The position numbers and the translations under genes are program-made. Positions 48,718 to 58,064 of a stretch of 58,064 nucleotides of DNA are shown piece after piece. Origin of the DNA: Bacteroidia bacterium (GTDB lineage: Bacteria; Bacteroidota; Bacteroidia; AKYH767-A; OLB10); the NCBI GenBank assembly GCA_016788065.1, contig JAEUTI010000096.1, positions 1-58,064 of the forward strand, read 5' to 3'. The notes under the pieces are model-generated. The model saw only the letters and a program-made list of their open reading frames with translations, had not been told where the DNA came from and did not search any database. How positions within the stretch are numbered: the first letter of the stretch is position 1; each line of letters begins with the position of its first letter.

Positions 48718-51153
48718 ATGGATATTCAATATATTGGTGAAGCACTTGGATTTGGTAAATTTGGAAACCTACTTATAGCACTTTCTTTTTCCGGTGCAAT
48801 TTTAGCAGCAATATCTTACTTTTTCAGTTTTAAAAGACCTTCCGAAAACAAAGCCTGGCAAAAGCTGGCAAGAAGTGCCTTCTTTATTCATTCGATTTCT
48901 GTAATTGGAATTTTCGCCTTACTATATTATCTGATATTTAATCACCGTTTCGAATACTATTACGTTTGGCAACACTCTTCCACTAATTTACCCTGGGAAT
49001 ATATATTTGCGAGTTTTTGGGAAGGTCAGGAAGGAAGTTTCCTGTTATGGACTTTCTGGCATATTGTTCTGGCATGGTTCATAATTAAAAGAGGTGGAAA
49101 TTGGGAAGCACCGGTAATGGTTACTGTTAGTCTGGTTCAAGCATTCCTGATGTCGATGGTACTTGGAGTAACAATTTTGGGATACAAACTCGGAACGAAT
49201 CCATTTGTATTATTGCGCGAGCATCCTGATATGGCGAATTTGCCATTTATAAAAATGGCCGACTACCTTTCAAGAATTGATGATGGCCGTGGCTTAAATC
49301 CATTGCTTCAAAATTACTGGATGGTAATTCACCCGCCTGTACTATTCCTTGGATTTGCTGCTACTTTAATTCCGTTTGCATTTGCAATGGCAGGAATGAT
49401 GACCAAGCGATTAAAAGAATGGACTACCCCTGCTCTAAGCTGGTCATTTTTTGGTGTTATGACTTTGGGGACAGGAATATTAATGGGTGCTGCCTGGGCT
49501 TATGAAGCATTAAGCTTTGGAGGTTTCTGGGCATGGGATCCTGTTGAAAACGCATCGTTGGTACCATGGCTTACTCTTGTAGGTGCTGCACATGTGATGC
49601 TCATTCACAAAAAAAATGGAAGCACCTTAATGAGTAGTTTACTTTTAGTGATTGCTACTTTTATTTTAATTTTATATTCTACATTCCTGACTAGAAGTGG
49701 TATTTTGGGAGATACTTCAGTGCATGCATTTACCGATTTGGGAATGACAGGACAACTGCTTGTTTACATGCTCTTCTTTGTAGTTCAGGCAGGATATCTG
49801 ATTTTCATCAACAGAAAAGAATTCCCTAAAGGGCAAGCAGAGGACCCTATTTACAGTCGTGAATTTTGGATGTTTATAGGAATGCTTGTACTAGTAATTT
49901 CCGGACTACAAATTACTTTCACTACCTCTATTCCGGTTATCAACAAAGTATTTGGCACCAACATGGCCCCACCTGCTGATGTAATCGCACATTATAATTC
50001 GTGGCAGATTCCATTTGCAATAATTATTGCCATTCTGATTGGTGTTGGTCAATACTTCAAGTACAAAAAAACAGCACCTGCCGACTTCTGGAAAAAAGTA
50101 AGCATGCCACTTATTTTTGCTGTTATCATTTCTGCAGTTGCTTTGTACTTCATTAAATTCGACAATGTGCAATACATGCTTTTATTTTTCAGTTGCATGT
50201 TTGCTTTGCTGGCAAACCTCGATTATTCATTACGGGTATTGAAAGGAAATTTTGATTTCACCGGTGGTTCAGTTGCTCATATTGGAATTGCATTGATTTT
50301 ACTGGGCTCATTACTTTCAAATGGTAAAAGCCAGGTAATTTCACAAAACCTGTTGAATATTGATCTTGGAAAAGATTTTCCGAACAATGAGAACATCATG
50401 CTTACCAAAGGTGATACCTTACAAATGGGCGAATACCTCATCACATACAAAGGCAAAGAAAAAATCGGAGTTAATGTTTTTTATGAGATCGAATATCTTA
50501 AACCCGATTACCACGGAAACAATCATGAATACGCATTTACGCTGAAGCCACGTGTTCAGTTAAATCCAAGAATGGGAAATGTATCGGAACCCGATACTAA
50601 GCATTTCCTTTCAAGAGATATTTACACTCACGTTACTTATGCCGATCTGGATGGACTTGAAAAACCGGAAGGTGATGGTGAGTATGCAGAAGCCAAACAA
50701 CATAGCATGAGTGTCGGCGATACCATTTCTACAAGCAATGCACTTGTCTATCTTAAAGGACTTTCACAGGATCTGGATCGGAATCAAATGGGATTGCAGC
50801 CTAATGATATTGCAGTCGGTGCAGTTGTAGAGGTAATTGATATCAACAAAAAGAAACACGAAGCATTGCCATTGTTCATCATTAAAAACAATACGCTTTT
50901 CGCAAAGGATGTTTTTGTTGATGAGCTGGGATTGAAAATGGCATTCACGAAAATTGATCCTGATTCAGGAAAATTTGAACTGACCATTGCCGAAAAGAAA
51001 AACAATAAACGCGAATTTATAATTATGAAGGCTGTGATTTTCCCACAAATAAATGTGTTGTGGTCGGGTTGCATCCTTCTGATTCTGGGTTCTGTAATGG
51101 CAATCCGCAAAAGAATGCGGGATAATGCACGCCGGAATATCGAAGAAAACTGA
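48718..51153 (+). CDS. ccmF: Cytochrome c heme lyase CcmF
   Basis: CcmF joins heme to the CxxCH motif of apocytochromes. The 811-residue membrane protein has about 15 helices and the WWD motif FGGFWAWDPVENASLVPWL (around Trp271-Pro274). The heme ligands lie in nearby loops (HPPVLFLGF and VWQHSSTNLPWEY). E. coli CcmF is about 650 residues; the excess here lies in a large C-terminal periplasmic domain (about 540-780) before the last helix. CcmF normally works with CcmH and CcmG, which are not in the window. The next gene (DUF2520) starts 5 bases after the stop. Confidence 0.95.
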   Translation: MDIQYIGEALGFGKFGNLLIALSFSGAILAAISYFFSFKRPSENKAWQKLARSAFFIHSISVIGIFALLYYLIFNHRFEYYYVWQHSSTNLPWEYIFASFWEGQEGSFLLWTFWHIVLAWFIIKRGGNWEAPVMVTVSLVQAFLMSMVLGVTILGYKLGTNPFVLLREHPDMANLPFIKMADYLSRIDDGRGLNPLLQNYWMVIHPPVLFLGFAATLIPFAFAMAGMMTKRLKEWTTPALSWSFFGVMTLGTGILMGAAWAYEALSFGGFWAWDPVENASLVPWLTLVGAAHVMLIHKKNGSTLMSSLLLVIATFILILYSTFLTRSGILGDTSVHAFTDLGMTGQLLVYMLFFVVQAGYLIFINRKEFPKGQAEDPIYSREFWMFIGMLVLVISGLQITFTTSIPVINKVFGTNMAPPADVIAHYNSWQIPFAIIIAILIGVGQYFKYKKTAPADFWKKVSMPLIFAVIISAVALYFIKFDNVQYMLLFFSCMFALLANLDYSLRVLKGNFDFTGGSVAHIGIALILLGSLLSNGKSQVISQNLLNIDLGKDFPNNENIMLTKGDTLQMGEYLITYKGKEKIGVNVFYEIEYLKPDYHGNNHEYAFTLKPRVQLNPRMGNVSEPDTKHFLSRDIYTHVTYADLDGLEKPEGDGEYAEAKQHSMSVGDTISTSNALVYLKGLSQDLDRNQMGLQPNDIAVGAVVEVIDINKKKHEALPLFIIKNNTLFAKDVFVDELGLKMAFTKIDPDSGKFELTIAEKKNNKREFIIMKAVIFPQINVLWSGCILLILGSVMAIRKRMRDNARRNIEEN

Positions 51154-51158
51154 TTGCA

Positions 51159-51932
51159 ATGAAAATATACATCATAGGCACCGGAAAAGTGGCAACACTA
51201 CTTGGTAAAATGCTTATGAAGTATGGACATCGTCCGCTTGGAGTTTTCGGGCGAAATCAAAAAACAGTAGACTCTCTTTCTAAAGCCCTGGGTTGTCACA
51301 GTTATAATGATTTTAAAGACATTCCGGTTAACGGCGATTTATATTTCATTGCAGTTAAAGATGATGCAATTGGATCAGTTGCCAAAAGTCTTAAACATGT
51401 AAAAGGTGCATTAATTCACACTTCAGGCGCTACTCCTTTGGCAGCTTTAGGGCGCAAAACACGAGCAGGTGTATTTTATCCTGTTTCAACAATTCGTGAA
51501 AGTTTTCCGAAATCTTTTAAAAAGGTACCGATCTGTCTGGAAGCTACCGATGAGGCAACCATGAAAAAACTGGGCGTTATTGCTACCGCCTTAAGCAACA
51601 AAATCTATTTACTCGATTCACCGGAAAGAGCAAGGTTGCACCTGGCAGCAGTATTTACTAATAACTTCACCAATCATCTGTTGGGGATTGCCATGAATTT
51701 ACTGGATGAGAATCATCTCCCCCCTGAATTACTGGAATTTTTAGCCGTTTCTACTGTCAGGAACGCTTTTGAAAACGGTGCCTTTGAAAGCCAGACAGGA
51801 CCTGCAGTGCGCCACGACACCAGAACTATCCAAAGGCATTTGAATGCTCTGAAATCCGATAAACAGGCCTATGAAATTTACAAACTGATAACCAATCAAC
51901 TGCTTCGTGTTCATAAGAAGCCTAAAAATTAG
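51159..51932 (+). CDS. Rossmann-like / DUF2520 domain protein
   Basis: The 257-residue protein has an N-terminal NAD(P)-binding Rossmann fold (IGTGKVATLLGKML, 6-19) and a C-terminal all-helical DUF2520 domain (about 130-250: AAVFTNNFTNHLLGIAMNLL, GPAVRHDTRTIQRHL). This plan resembles 6-phosphogluconate or ketopantoate dehydrogenases and pyrroline-carboxylate reductase. The substrate is unknown; some annotate relatives as possible oxidoreductases linked with pantothenate. It is 5 bases downstream of ccmF and 36 bases upstream of the KdsC-like gene. Confidence 0.85.
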   Translation: MKIYIIGTGKVATLLGKMLMKYGHRPLGVFGRNQKTVDSLSKALGCHSYNDFKDIPVNGDLYFIAVKDDAIGSVAKSLKHVKGALIHTSGATPLAALGRKTRAGVFYPVSTIRESFPKSFKKVPICLEATDEATMKKLGVIATALSNKIYLLDSPERARLHLAAVFTNNFTNHLLGIAMNLLDENHLPPELLEFLAVSTVRNAFENGAFESQTGPAVRHDTRTIQRHLNALKSDKQAYEIYKLITNQLLRVHKKPKN

Positions 51933-51968
51933 TCGGTTTATTTCACGATTTTTCTTACCCTTGCATTC

Positions 51969-52472
51969 ATGGAAAAGAACTTTAAAGAATTATTAAAGGA
52001 CGTAAAAACATTTATTTTTGATGTTGATGGTGTTCTTACCAATGGTATGCTGCTCGTGATGCCGGATGGTGAATTCCTTCGTAGTATGAACATCAAAGAC
52101 GGTTATGCCATGCAATTGGCAATAAAAAAAGGATATCATATGGCAATCATTTCCGGTGGACATTCTACCGGCGTTCCTGTTCGATTAAAACGGCTCGGAA
52201 TTGAAGATGTGTATATGGGAGTTCCTGATAAAACTGTTGTATTTGAAGAACTAATTGCAAAACGTCAAATTGATCCATCTAACATCCTTTATATGGGAGA
52301 TGATTTACCCGACCTGCCACTGATAAAACGATGCGGTATCCCTTGCTGCCCGGTAGATGCTGTGGCTGAAATTAAAGCCCACAGTATTTATGTTTCACCT
52401 CAGCAAGGTGGAAACGGTTGTGTACGGGATGTAATTGAACAGGTGATGCGATTACAAGGAACCTGGGAATGA
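51969..52472 (+). CDS. KdsC-like HAD phosphatase
   Basis: The 167-residue HAD-superfamily enzyme lacks a cap domain, as in KDO-8-phosphate phosphatase (KdsC). Motif I is FIFDVDGVLTNG with Asp18 and Asp20, motif II is AIISGGHS, and motif IV is YMGDDLPDLPL. It would remove phosphate from KDO-8-phosphate or a related sugar for lipopolysaccharide. kdsA and kdsB are not present. The stop overlaps the start of the UbiA gene by four bases (ATGA), so the two are coupled; this is odd for a KDO gene and may hint at another phosphate substrate. Confidence 0.88.
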   Translation: MEKNFKELLKDVKTFIFDVDGVLTNGMLLVMPDGEFLRSMNIKDGYAMQLAIKKGYHMAIISGGHSTGVPVRLKRLGIEDVYMGVPDKTVVFEELIAKRQIDPSNILYMGDDLPDLPLIKRCGIPCCPVDAVAEIKAHSIYVSPQQGGNGCVRDVIEQVMRLQGTWE

Positions 52473-53395
52473 AAATCCTTTCAGAAATAAAATCCATTGC
52501 CAAATTGACCAGAGCCGGAAATCTGGTCATCATTGCGCTTTCACTTTTTTTAGTTCGATATCTGGTTGTCAAACCATTTCTTCTATTAGAAAATATCGAA
52601 AGTTCTGTAACTGACTTTCAGTATTCATTGCTAACACTGGCAATTGTTTTAATAGCGGCAGGTGGATACGTGATAAATGACATATTTGATGTCCAGATAG
52701 ATTCTATCAATAAGCCCGGTAAAAATCTGGTTGGCACACACTATTCAAAAAAGACAGCGCGAATACTTTATGGTGCATTGACAATTGGCGGAATTGTAAC
52801 CGCAGTATTTTTCGGCGAAGGAACAGGAGTTAAATATTCCATTCTCATAGTTGCTTTCAGTGCCGGGTTACTTTATTTTTATTCGTCCGGGTATAAAAAA
52901 ATGTTTCTTGCAGGAAATCTTACCATTTCATTTCTAACCGGGTTAAATATATTCAGCAGCATCTTATTTGACAATACATCATTGCATAATGAATCGGTAC
53001 TGACCATTGTAACAGCCTTTACAGTCTTTGCATTTTTAATGACATTAGGAAGAGAAATAATTAAGGATTGTGAAGATTCACAAGGCGATGAAAATTTCGG
53101 AGCTACAACCTTACCCGTAGTAGCAGGTCTCAAGACCGGTAGAATAACAGCAGCATTGGTTTTTTCGATTGTATTGGCATTACTTATCTGGATTCAGCTG
53201 TCTCTAAAACAATGGGAAGACCTGATCTCGTTTGGTTATGTTGTTATTTTCATTCAAATACCCCTACTCTATCTCATAATAACAAGTGCACTTTCAAAAT
53301 CTGCGTCGGCAGATCACAAAAGTAGTATCATTGCCAAAATAATTATGATTACCGGTTTAATGGCTATGGTCATCTTTAATATTTCATTCAATTAA
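52469..53395 (+). CDS. UbiA-family prenyltransferase
   Basis: The 308-residue inner-membrane enzyme joins an isoprenoid chain to an acceptor. The first Asp-rich motif is Asn70-Asp71-x2-Asp74-x3-Asp78 (GGYVINDIFDVQIDSINKPG), and the second is DCEDSQGDENFGATTLPV. About eight helices are predicted. Bacteroidota members near this clade are often called geranylgeranylglycerol-phosphate geranylgeranyltransferase, an archaeal-type lipid enzyme, but menaquinone or heme pathway roles cannot be excluded from sequence. It is coupled to the KdsC-like gene and followed by maf after 11 bases. Confidence 0.85.
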   Translation: MKILSEIKSIAKLTRAGNLVIIALSLFLVRYLVVKPFLLLENIESSVTDFQYSLLTLAIVLIAAGGYVINDIFDVQIDSINKPGKNLVGTHYSKKTARILYGALTIGGIVTAVFFGEGTGVKYSILIVAFSAGLLYFYSSGYKKMFLAGNLTISFLTGLNIFSSILFDNTSLHNESVLTIVTAFTVFAFLMTLGREIIKDCEDSQGDENFGATTLPVVAGLKTGRITAALVFSIVLALLIWIQLSLKQWEDLISFGYVVIFIQIPLLYLIITSALSKSASADHKSSIIAKIIMITGLMAMVIFNISFN

Positions 53396-53406
53396 ATATT
53401 CAGTTC

Positions 53407-53994
53407 ATGCATTTTCCAACTGACATCGTTCTGGCATCAGGGTCTCCGCGGCGACAATCTATTTTGAGTGAAATGGGTATTTCATTTGAAGTTATCTTGC
53501 ATACCATTGATGAAGATTTTCCTTCCAGTTTAAAAGGTAGTGAAGTTGCCTTATATCTGGCAAACAAAAAGGCAATGGCTTATGATTCTGAAGTTGAATC
53601 CGGAAAAACGGTAATTACGGCTGATACAATTGTCTGCATAAACAACGAAATACTTAACAAACCTGGTAACGCTGCAGAAGCATTCACCATGTTGCAATCT
53701 CTATCGGGGAAAACGCATGAAGTAATAACAGCAGTCTGTATCAGAAATAAAAAAAAGACCAAGTCTTTTGCAACGACCACCCGGGTTACTTTTAAAGAAT
53801 TATCCAAAGAAGAAATCGACTATTACATCGTAACCTGCAAACCTTTCGATAAAGCAGGTGGCTATGGAATTCAGGAATGGATTGGAATGATTGGTATCTC
53901 AGCCATTGAAGGCTCCTATTACAATGTGGTTGGTTTCCCAGCACACGAAGTTTATCAGAATCTTGTTCAAATGGCCGCGAATCCAGCTTCATGA
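53407..53994 (+). CDS. Maf-family nucleotide pyrophosphatase
   Basis: The 195-residue cytoplasmic enzyme hydrolyses non-canonical or modified nucleoside triphosphates. The nucleotide-binding start is VLASGSPRRQSILSEMG (8-24), followed by ITADTIVCI with the catalytic Asp and SLSGKTHEVITAVC. The block KAGGYGIQEWIGM is also typical, matching YhdE-type dTTP/UTP pyrophosphatases. The stop overlaps the next start by four bases (ATGA). Confidence 0.94.
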   Translation: MHFPTDIVLASGSPRRQSILSEMGISFEVILHTIDEDFPSSLKGSEVALYLANKKAMAYDSEVESGKTVITADTIVCINNEILNKPGNAAEAFTMLQSLSGKTHEVITAVCIRNKKKTKSFATTTRVTFKELSKEEIDYYIVTCKPFDKAGGYGIQEWIGMIGISAIEGSYYNVVGFPAHEVYQNLVQMAANPAS

Positions 53995-54881
53995 AAAAAG
54001 CCTACTTCCAGATGCATCTGGCAATATTGCTTTGGGGATTTACAGGGATCCTTGGAAAAGCAATAGGCTTATCTGAAGGAATGATTGTTTGGTATCGGAT
54101 GATCATCAGTGCGGTTGGTTTGCTGCCGGTTCTGTTATCATCCAAACCTGTTTTGCCAAAGGGAAAAGATTTGCTAAATATTTCAATAACCGGACTTATT
54201 GTTGCCCTACATTGGGTTTTCTTCTATGCTTCCATCAAAGCTTCCAATGTTTCCATAGCACTTAGTTGCTTTTCGTCGGTGTCGTTGTTCACCGCTATTC
54301 TGGAACCTTTATCACGGCGTCAGCGTCCCAAAATGGCTGAAATTATACTTGGTATTATGGTCATGGCTGGACTATACATCATTTTTTCAGTCCAGCAATT
54401 ATATTTCACCGGAATTCTGCTAGCAGTTATCAGCGCATTACTTGGGGCGACATTCACAATTCTAAACAAAACTCTTACCAGCCGTTTTGAACCTTCCGTA
54501 ATTACATTTTACGAGCTAGTTTCAGGATTCCTTTTACTGACAGTATTACTTCCGGTATATTTTCACTTCACCAATACGGGCTTTGAAATTCCTTCAGGTA
54601 CTGACTTGATCTACCTGATATTGCTGGGGCTCGTTTGTACCAGTTTTGCGTTCACCCTTTCCCTAAAAGCATTAAAAAAACTGGATGCTTTTACCCTGAA
54701 TTTATCGGTAAACCTGGAACCCTTATACAGTATCGTTCTGGCAGTCATTTTCTTTAACGAAACAACTGTAAAAAACAGTGGCTTTATATTAGGAACACTC
54801 ATTATTCTGGGGTCAGTAGTGCTTCATTCGTGGTACAAATGGCAAAAAACACGCAAGGAAGTAACCAAAACAACGTTATAA
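53991..54881 (+). CDS. EamA/DMT-family transporter
   Basis: The 296-residue inner-membrane protein has ten helices in two EamA repeats ([18 protein letters not shown] at 9-26, and [20 protein letters not shown] near 155). Such exporters and importers handle amino acids, nucleotide sugars or metabolites; the substrate is unknown. The start overlaps the stop of maf by four bases, so the two are coupled. It is probably the last gene of the run that starts at ccmB. No clear terminator is visible before the sensor kinase. Confidence 0.88.
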   Translation: MKKAYFQMHLAILLWGFTGILGKAIGLSEGMIVWYRMIISAVGLLPVLLSSKPVLPKGKDLLNISITGLIVALHWVFFYASIKASNVSIALSCFSSVSLFTAILEPLSRRQRPKMAEIILGIMVMAGLYIIFSVQQLYFTGILLAVISALLGATFTILNKTLTSRFEPSVITFYELVSGFLLLTVLLPVYFHFTNTGFEIPSGTDLIYLILLGLVCTSFAFTLSLKALKKLDAFTLNLSVNLEPLYSIVLAVIFFNETTVKNSGFILGTLIILGSVVLHSWYKWQKTRKEVTKTTL

Positions 54882-54942
54882 CGTACTTACTAACTTATTA
54901 AAAGTGAAGATATCACAGGATTTTCTTTCCTTTGAGGAGTAT

Positions 54943-57900
54943 ATGCCGAGACCTGATAAAAATTACAAATGGAGTTCAAGGATAGTCAGCTGCAGCTTGC
55001 TGTTCCAAATTATGGCAATTTGCATATTGATTGCTATGCCATTTTCGGGCATTTTTGCACAACGCTACAATCTCAGCATTTTCAATATTTCGAACGGGTT
55101 ACCCGGTAACCAGATCAATGATATCATTCAGGACAAGGCTGGCAGATTGTGGATTGGAACCATGAATGGAGTTGCCATTTATGATGGGCTCAATTTTACA
55201 GGATTCGACAAAAATAATCCGGTAACCAACAACCCTGTTAAAACTATTTTTCAGGATAGCAAAGGAAACATCTGGATTGGAATGATCCGTAAAGGGATTT
55301 GTAAATACAATGGTACTTCCTTTGAATTTTTCAATACTACCAATGGGTTATTGAGCGACAATGTAAATGCCATCACAGAGGATGAAAAAGGAAATATCTG
55401 GATTGGCACCGCTGAAGGTTTGAACCGATATGATGGTAAAGTATTTCACAGCTACACTACTTCCCGGGGACTGATAAATGATAACATATTTTCACTTTTC
55501 CCTGATTCGAAAGGTAAATTATGGATTTCTACAATTGGCGGATTAAGTCGATTTGATGGAAAGAATTTCGAGAACTTTACTACTGAAAACGGATTAACCA
55601 GTAATATCACTTATAGCGTTTCTGAGGATCAATCAGGCAAAATTTGGATTGCCACATACCTTGGAATAACCACTTACGATGGCACCCGATTCGATGCATT
55701 CACCCGAAGCAGGGATATATTAAATGAACGAATTGAAAAAATTATTGAAAATACAGAACGTAGAATCATTTATGCTTCTTATGGTGGCGGAGTCGGATTC
55801 ATTGAAAAAGACACTATAAACCTTATTACCGTTGACAAAGGTTTACCAAGCAACATTGTTAAAACAATTTTACAGGATCGGGAAGGAAACTACTGGTTCG
55901 GTACCTGGAATGGATTGGTAAAATATAAGGGTGACCGATTTATAAACTACACCTTAGAGGATGGCTTATCAAACAATAACATCCTTTCAATTTTCCCTGA
56001 TAGTTCCGGAGGTATCTGGTTTGGAACTTTAACAGGAGGTGTAAATTATTCGAATGGCACTACCATTACAAACCTGGGGCTGGAAGCCGGATTGAAGAGC
56101 ACTACCATCTGGAGTATTTACATAAACAGTAAAAACGAGCATTGGTTTGGAACTACCAATGGTCCTGCTTTGTTAGACATGCGGACTAAGCGTTTTTCAC
56201 ACCCTTATTCCTTCTTCAATAACATGATCATTTACTCGATTCTTGAAGATAAGCAAGGGGAAATGTATTTTGGAACTGACAAAGGAATTTATGTAAATGA
56301 AAAAGGCAAATCAACTTTCAGAAATATCGGAAGTGTCGATGGTCTTACCAATGATAAAGTAAGAGTTTTATTTCAGGATAATACAGGAAAAATCTGGGTT
56401 GGTACCATGAAAGGTATATATTATCTGGAAGACAATAAGGCCATAAACTTCAGTGAACAATTTAATTTACCCGGTGCTCCTGTTACATCCATCATACAGG
56501 ACAGTACCGGCAGAGTTTTGGTAAGCACCTACGATTTCGGCGTATTCATCATTGGAACATCCGTTAATAATAATGCTGTGAATGTGCTTAATAAAAATTC
56601 AGGCTTATTCAATGACCGCATACTTTGTAACTTCCTGGACCGGAATCAGAATTTGTGGTTGGGTACTCCTACTGGAATTGATTGTATAGACTGGAAAAAA
56701 TATCTGTCGAGTGGTCAGGTTGAACTAAACCATTATGACAAAAGCAATGGCTACTCGGGTGTTGAGACCAATGCAGCGACCAGTGATAAAAAAGGTAATG
56801 TATGGTTTGCTACGGTAAATGGGGCGATTAAGCATAACATCAGATCGGGAACATTAAAAAATTCGATTCCTCTGGTTCGCATCACCAATATTCAGTTATT
56901 TCTGGAAAATGTTGACTGGAAAAAGAAACAGATTGCAATCAATCAGCAAACGGGTTTACCTGAAGAACTGGTATTGGCTTACAACAACAATCATCTTAGC
57001 TTTAGCTTTTCAGGAATATATTTAACTGCACCGGAAGAAGTTCGTTACCAATTTCAGTTGGAAGGTTTTGATGAGAATTGGTCACCTGCAACTGCGCAAA
57101 CAACAGCAAACTATTCGAACCTGAATCCGGGAACTTATAACTTCAAAGTAAAGGCAACTGCGAATGGCAGAACCTGGTCGAATCCGGTTACTTTTCAATT
57201 TGTGATTAAACCACCTTACTGGAAAACGCCATTCTTTTATTTCTTGTATGTAATAACAGCAGCCGGGAGTATCTTTTTGTTTCTAAAGCTACGAACCAGA
57301 GCATTGCAAAGGACTCAAAACATGTTGCGTCAAAAAGTAGAGCAGCGTACCAACGAGTTGAATCAAAAAAATCTCGAACTTGAAAAACTTTCTATTGTTG
57401 CTTCTGAAACGGATAATGCCGTATTGATTTTCAATCACCATAAAGAAATAGAATGGGCAAATGCCGGATTCACCAAGCTGACAGGATTTACGCTGGGTGA
57501 AATCATGAAATCGAAAGGATACTCTATCCGAGATTTCACCAACAGTTCCGAAGTGCATGATCTCATTGAAAATGCTATTGCCGAAAGAAAATCGATTGTA
57601 TTTGAGTCTCAGATTCCATGCAAGGATGGCAGTATGATTTGGGCATCAAATACATTGACGCCAACTTTTACGGCGGCTCAGACTTTGCATAAAATTGTGG
57701 TCATATTTACCGACATCACTTACCGAAAAACCATGGAAGAGCAAATTAAAGCTTCTTTGGAAGAAAAAGGTTTGCTGCTACGAGAAATCCATCACCGGGT
57801 GAAGAACAACCTGCAAATTATCATCAGTTTGTTTAATCTGCAATCGCATTACATCAATGATGCGAAAGCGTTCGAAGCATTGAAAGAAGGACAAGACCGG

Positions 57901-58064
57901 ATAAAATCGATGGCACTTATTCATGAACGATTCTATCAGAATGAGGGATTGTCAAAAATCGATTTTGATGAATACATCAGACGTTTGATTGAAAATTTAT
58001 TCATGTCATTTAACGTTTCTCCGGAAAGAATCATTCAGGTAATTGAGGCTGAAAAAATATCGCT
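54943..58064 (+). CDS. Double-propeller sensor histidine kinase, 3' end beyond window
   Basis: An open frame runs to the right edge without a stop, giving over 1040 codons. The N-terminus has a signal or membrane segment ([14 protein letters not shown], then QRYN). I count 14 two-component regulator propeller motifs ([40 protein letters not shown] and others), enough for two seven-bladed periplasmic propellers. A Y_Y_Y domain ([13 protein letters not shown] at about 703), a transmembrane segment (about 763-785), a coiled coil, a PAS domain (about 835-935) and a HisKA_2 phosphoacceptor box [11 protein letters not shown] (His950/His951) follow. The ATPase domain lies outside the window. A GTG at 54904 would add 13 residues; ATG at 54943 fits the signal peptide. 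The ligand is unknown. Confidence 0.92.
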   Translation, partial: MPRPDKNYKWSSRIVSCSLLFQIMAICILIAMPFSGIFAQRYNLSIFNISNGLPGNQINDIIQDKAGRLWIGTMNGVAIYDGLNFTGFDKNNPVTNNPVKTIFQDSKGNIWIGMIRKGICKYNGTSFEFFNTTNGLLSDNVNAITEDEKGNIWIGTAEGLNRYDGKVFHSYTTSRGLINDNIFSLFPDSKGKLWISTIGGLSRFDGKNFENFTTENGLTSNITYSVSEDQSGKIWIATYLGITTYDGTRFDAFTRSRDILNERIEKIIENTERRIIYASYGGGVGFIEKDTINLITVDKGLPSNIVKTILQDREGNYWFGTWNGLVKYKGDRFINYTLEDGLSNNNILSIFPDSSGGIWFGTLTGGVNYSNGTTITNLGLEAGLKSTTIWSIYINSKNEHWFGTTNGPALLDMRTKRFSHPYSFFNNMIIYSILEDKQGEMYFGTDKGIYVNEKGKSTFRNIGSVDGLTNDKVRVLFQDNTGKIWVGTMKGIYYLEDNKAINFSEQFNLPGAPVTSIIQDSTGRVLVSTYDFGVFIIGTSVNNNAVNVLNKNSGLFNDRILCNFLDRNQNLWLGTPTGIDCIDWKKYLSSGQVELNHYDKSNGYSGVETNAATSDKKGNVWFATVNGAIKHNIRSGTLKNSIPLVRITNIQLFLENVDWKKKQIAINQQTGLPEELVLAYNNNHLSFSFSGIYLTAPEEVRYQFQLEGFDENWSPATAQTTANYSNLNPGTYNFKVKATANGRTWSNPVTFQFVIKPPYWKTPFFYFLYVITAAGSIFLFLKLRTRALQRTQNMLRQKVEQRTNELNQKNLELEKLSIVASETDNAVLIFNHHKEIEWANAGFTKLTGFTLGEIMKSKGYSIRDFTNSSEVHDLIENAIAERKSIVFESQIPCKDGSMIWASNTLTPTFTAAQTLHKIVVIFTDITYRKTMEEQIKASLEEKGLLLREIHHRVKNNLQIIISLFNLQSHYINDAKAFEALKEGQDRIKSMALIHERFYQNEGLSKIDFDEYIRRLIENLFMSFNVSPERIIQVIEAEKIS

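Overview
The window looks like a contiguous piece of a Bacteroidota chromosome, probably a Chitinophagales/Saprospirales/Sphingobacteriales-type bacterium. Supporting signs are four secreted proteins with C-terminal type IX secretion (T9SS) sorting domains, the gliding genes gldF and gldG, a TonB-dependent receptor with an N-terminal carboxypeptidase-like domain, type B ribosomal protein L31, bacillithiol deacetylase BshB1, a double-propeller hybrid-type sensor kinase, and promoters of the form TTG-N19-21-TAnnTTTG. Base composition is moderately A+T-rich. I see no insertion sequence, prophage, CRISPR array or plasmid function; most of it reads as core chromosome. Almost every base is coding and no gap between genes exceeds about 250 bases.

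Layout. 1-4.4 kb: a partial unknown exported protein, a dicluster ferredoxin divergent from a LuxC-type acyl-CoA reductase, a beta-helix lipoprotein, and rpmE2 (L31). 4.4-10.5 kb: a GlmU-like nucleotidyltransferase, lon protease with a palindrome upstream, a membrane coiled-coil protein, and tsaD. 10.6-19.5 kb: a very large TamB-like envelope protein, a TonB receptor, and a T9SS-exported alpha/beta-hydrolase-like protein whose nucleophile position holds glycine. 19.6-24 kb: a minus-strand run xerD - cupin (DUF985) - HI0933-family flavoprotein, aroQ, and dnaN. 24-28.7 kb: gldF - gldG - DUF4340 and a coupled DUF62/ABM pair. 28.8-32 kb: phoH, a secreted lysyl-oxidase-like T9SS protein, and cspA. 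32-37 kb: POT and OPT peptide transporters, a lipoprotein thioredoxin, and tRNA-His(GUG) with a mismatched acceptor stem. 37-41.7 kb: copper P-type ATPase, glycosyltransferase, flippase. 41.8-45.8 kb: two tandem paralogous Asp-box T9SS proteins with codon use that suggests strong expression. 45.9-54.9 kb: bshB1 divergent from a cytochrome c maturation operon ccmB-ccmC-ccmD-ccmE-ccmF, followed by DUF2520, KdsC-like phosphatase, UbiA prenyltransferase, Maf and EamA genes, several of them overlapping by four bases. 54.9 kb to the end: a sensor histidine kinase that runs off the right edge.

Themes. Much of the window serves the cell envelope: secretion and surface display (T9SS cargo, TamB, gliding ABC transporter), nutrient uptake (TonB receptor, POT, OPT), respiration (Ccm system, copper pump), surface polysaccharide (GT4 plus flippase, GlmU-like and KdsC-like enzymes) and isoprenoid lipids (UbiA). 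The observations most worth a second look are a CcmE whose heme-binding histidine is replaced by cysteine (CxxxY) in a Ccm locus without CcmA, CcmG or CcmH; the apparent pseudo-hydrolase paired with a TonB receptor; the secreted lysyl-oxidase-like protein; the tandem Asp-box proteins; palindromes upstream of lon and rpmE2; and the odd tRNA-His.
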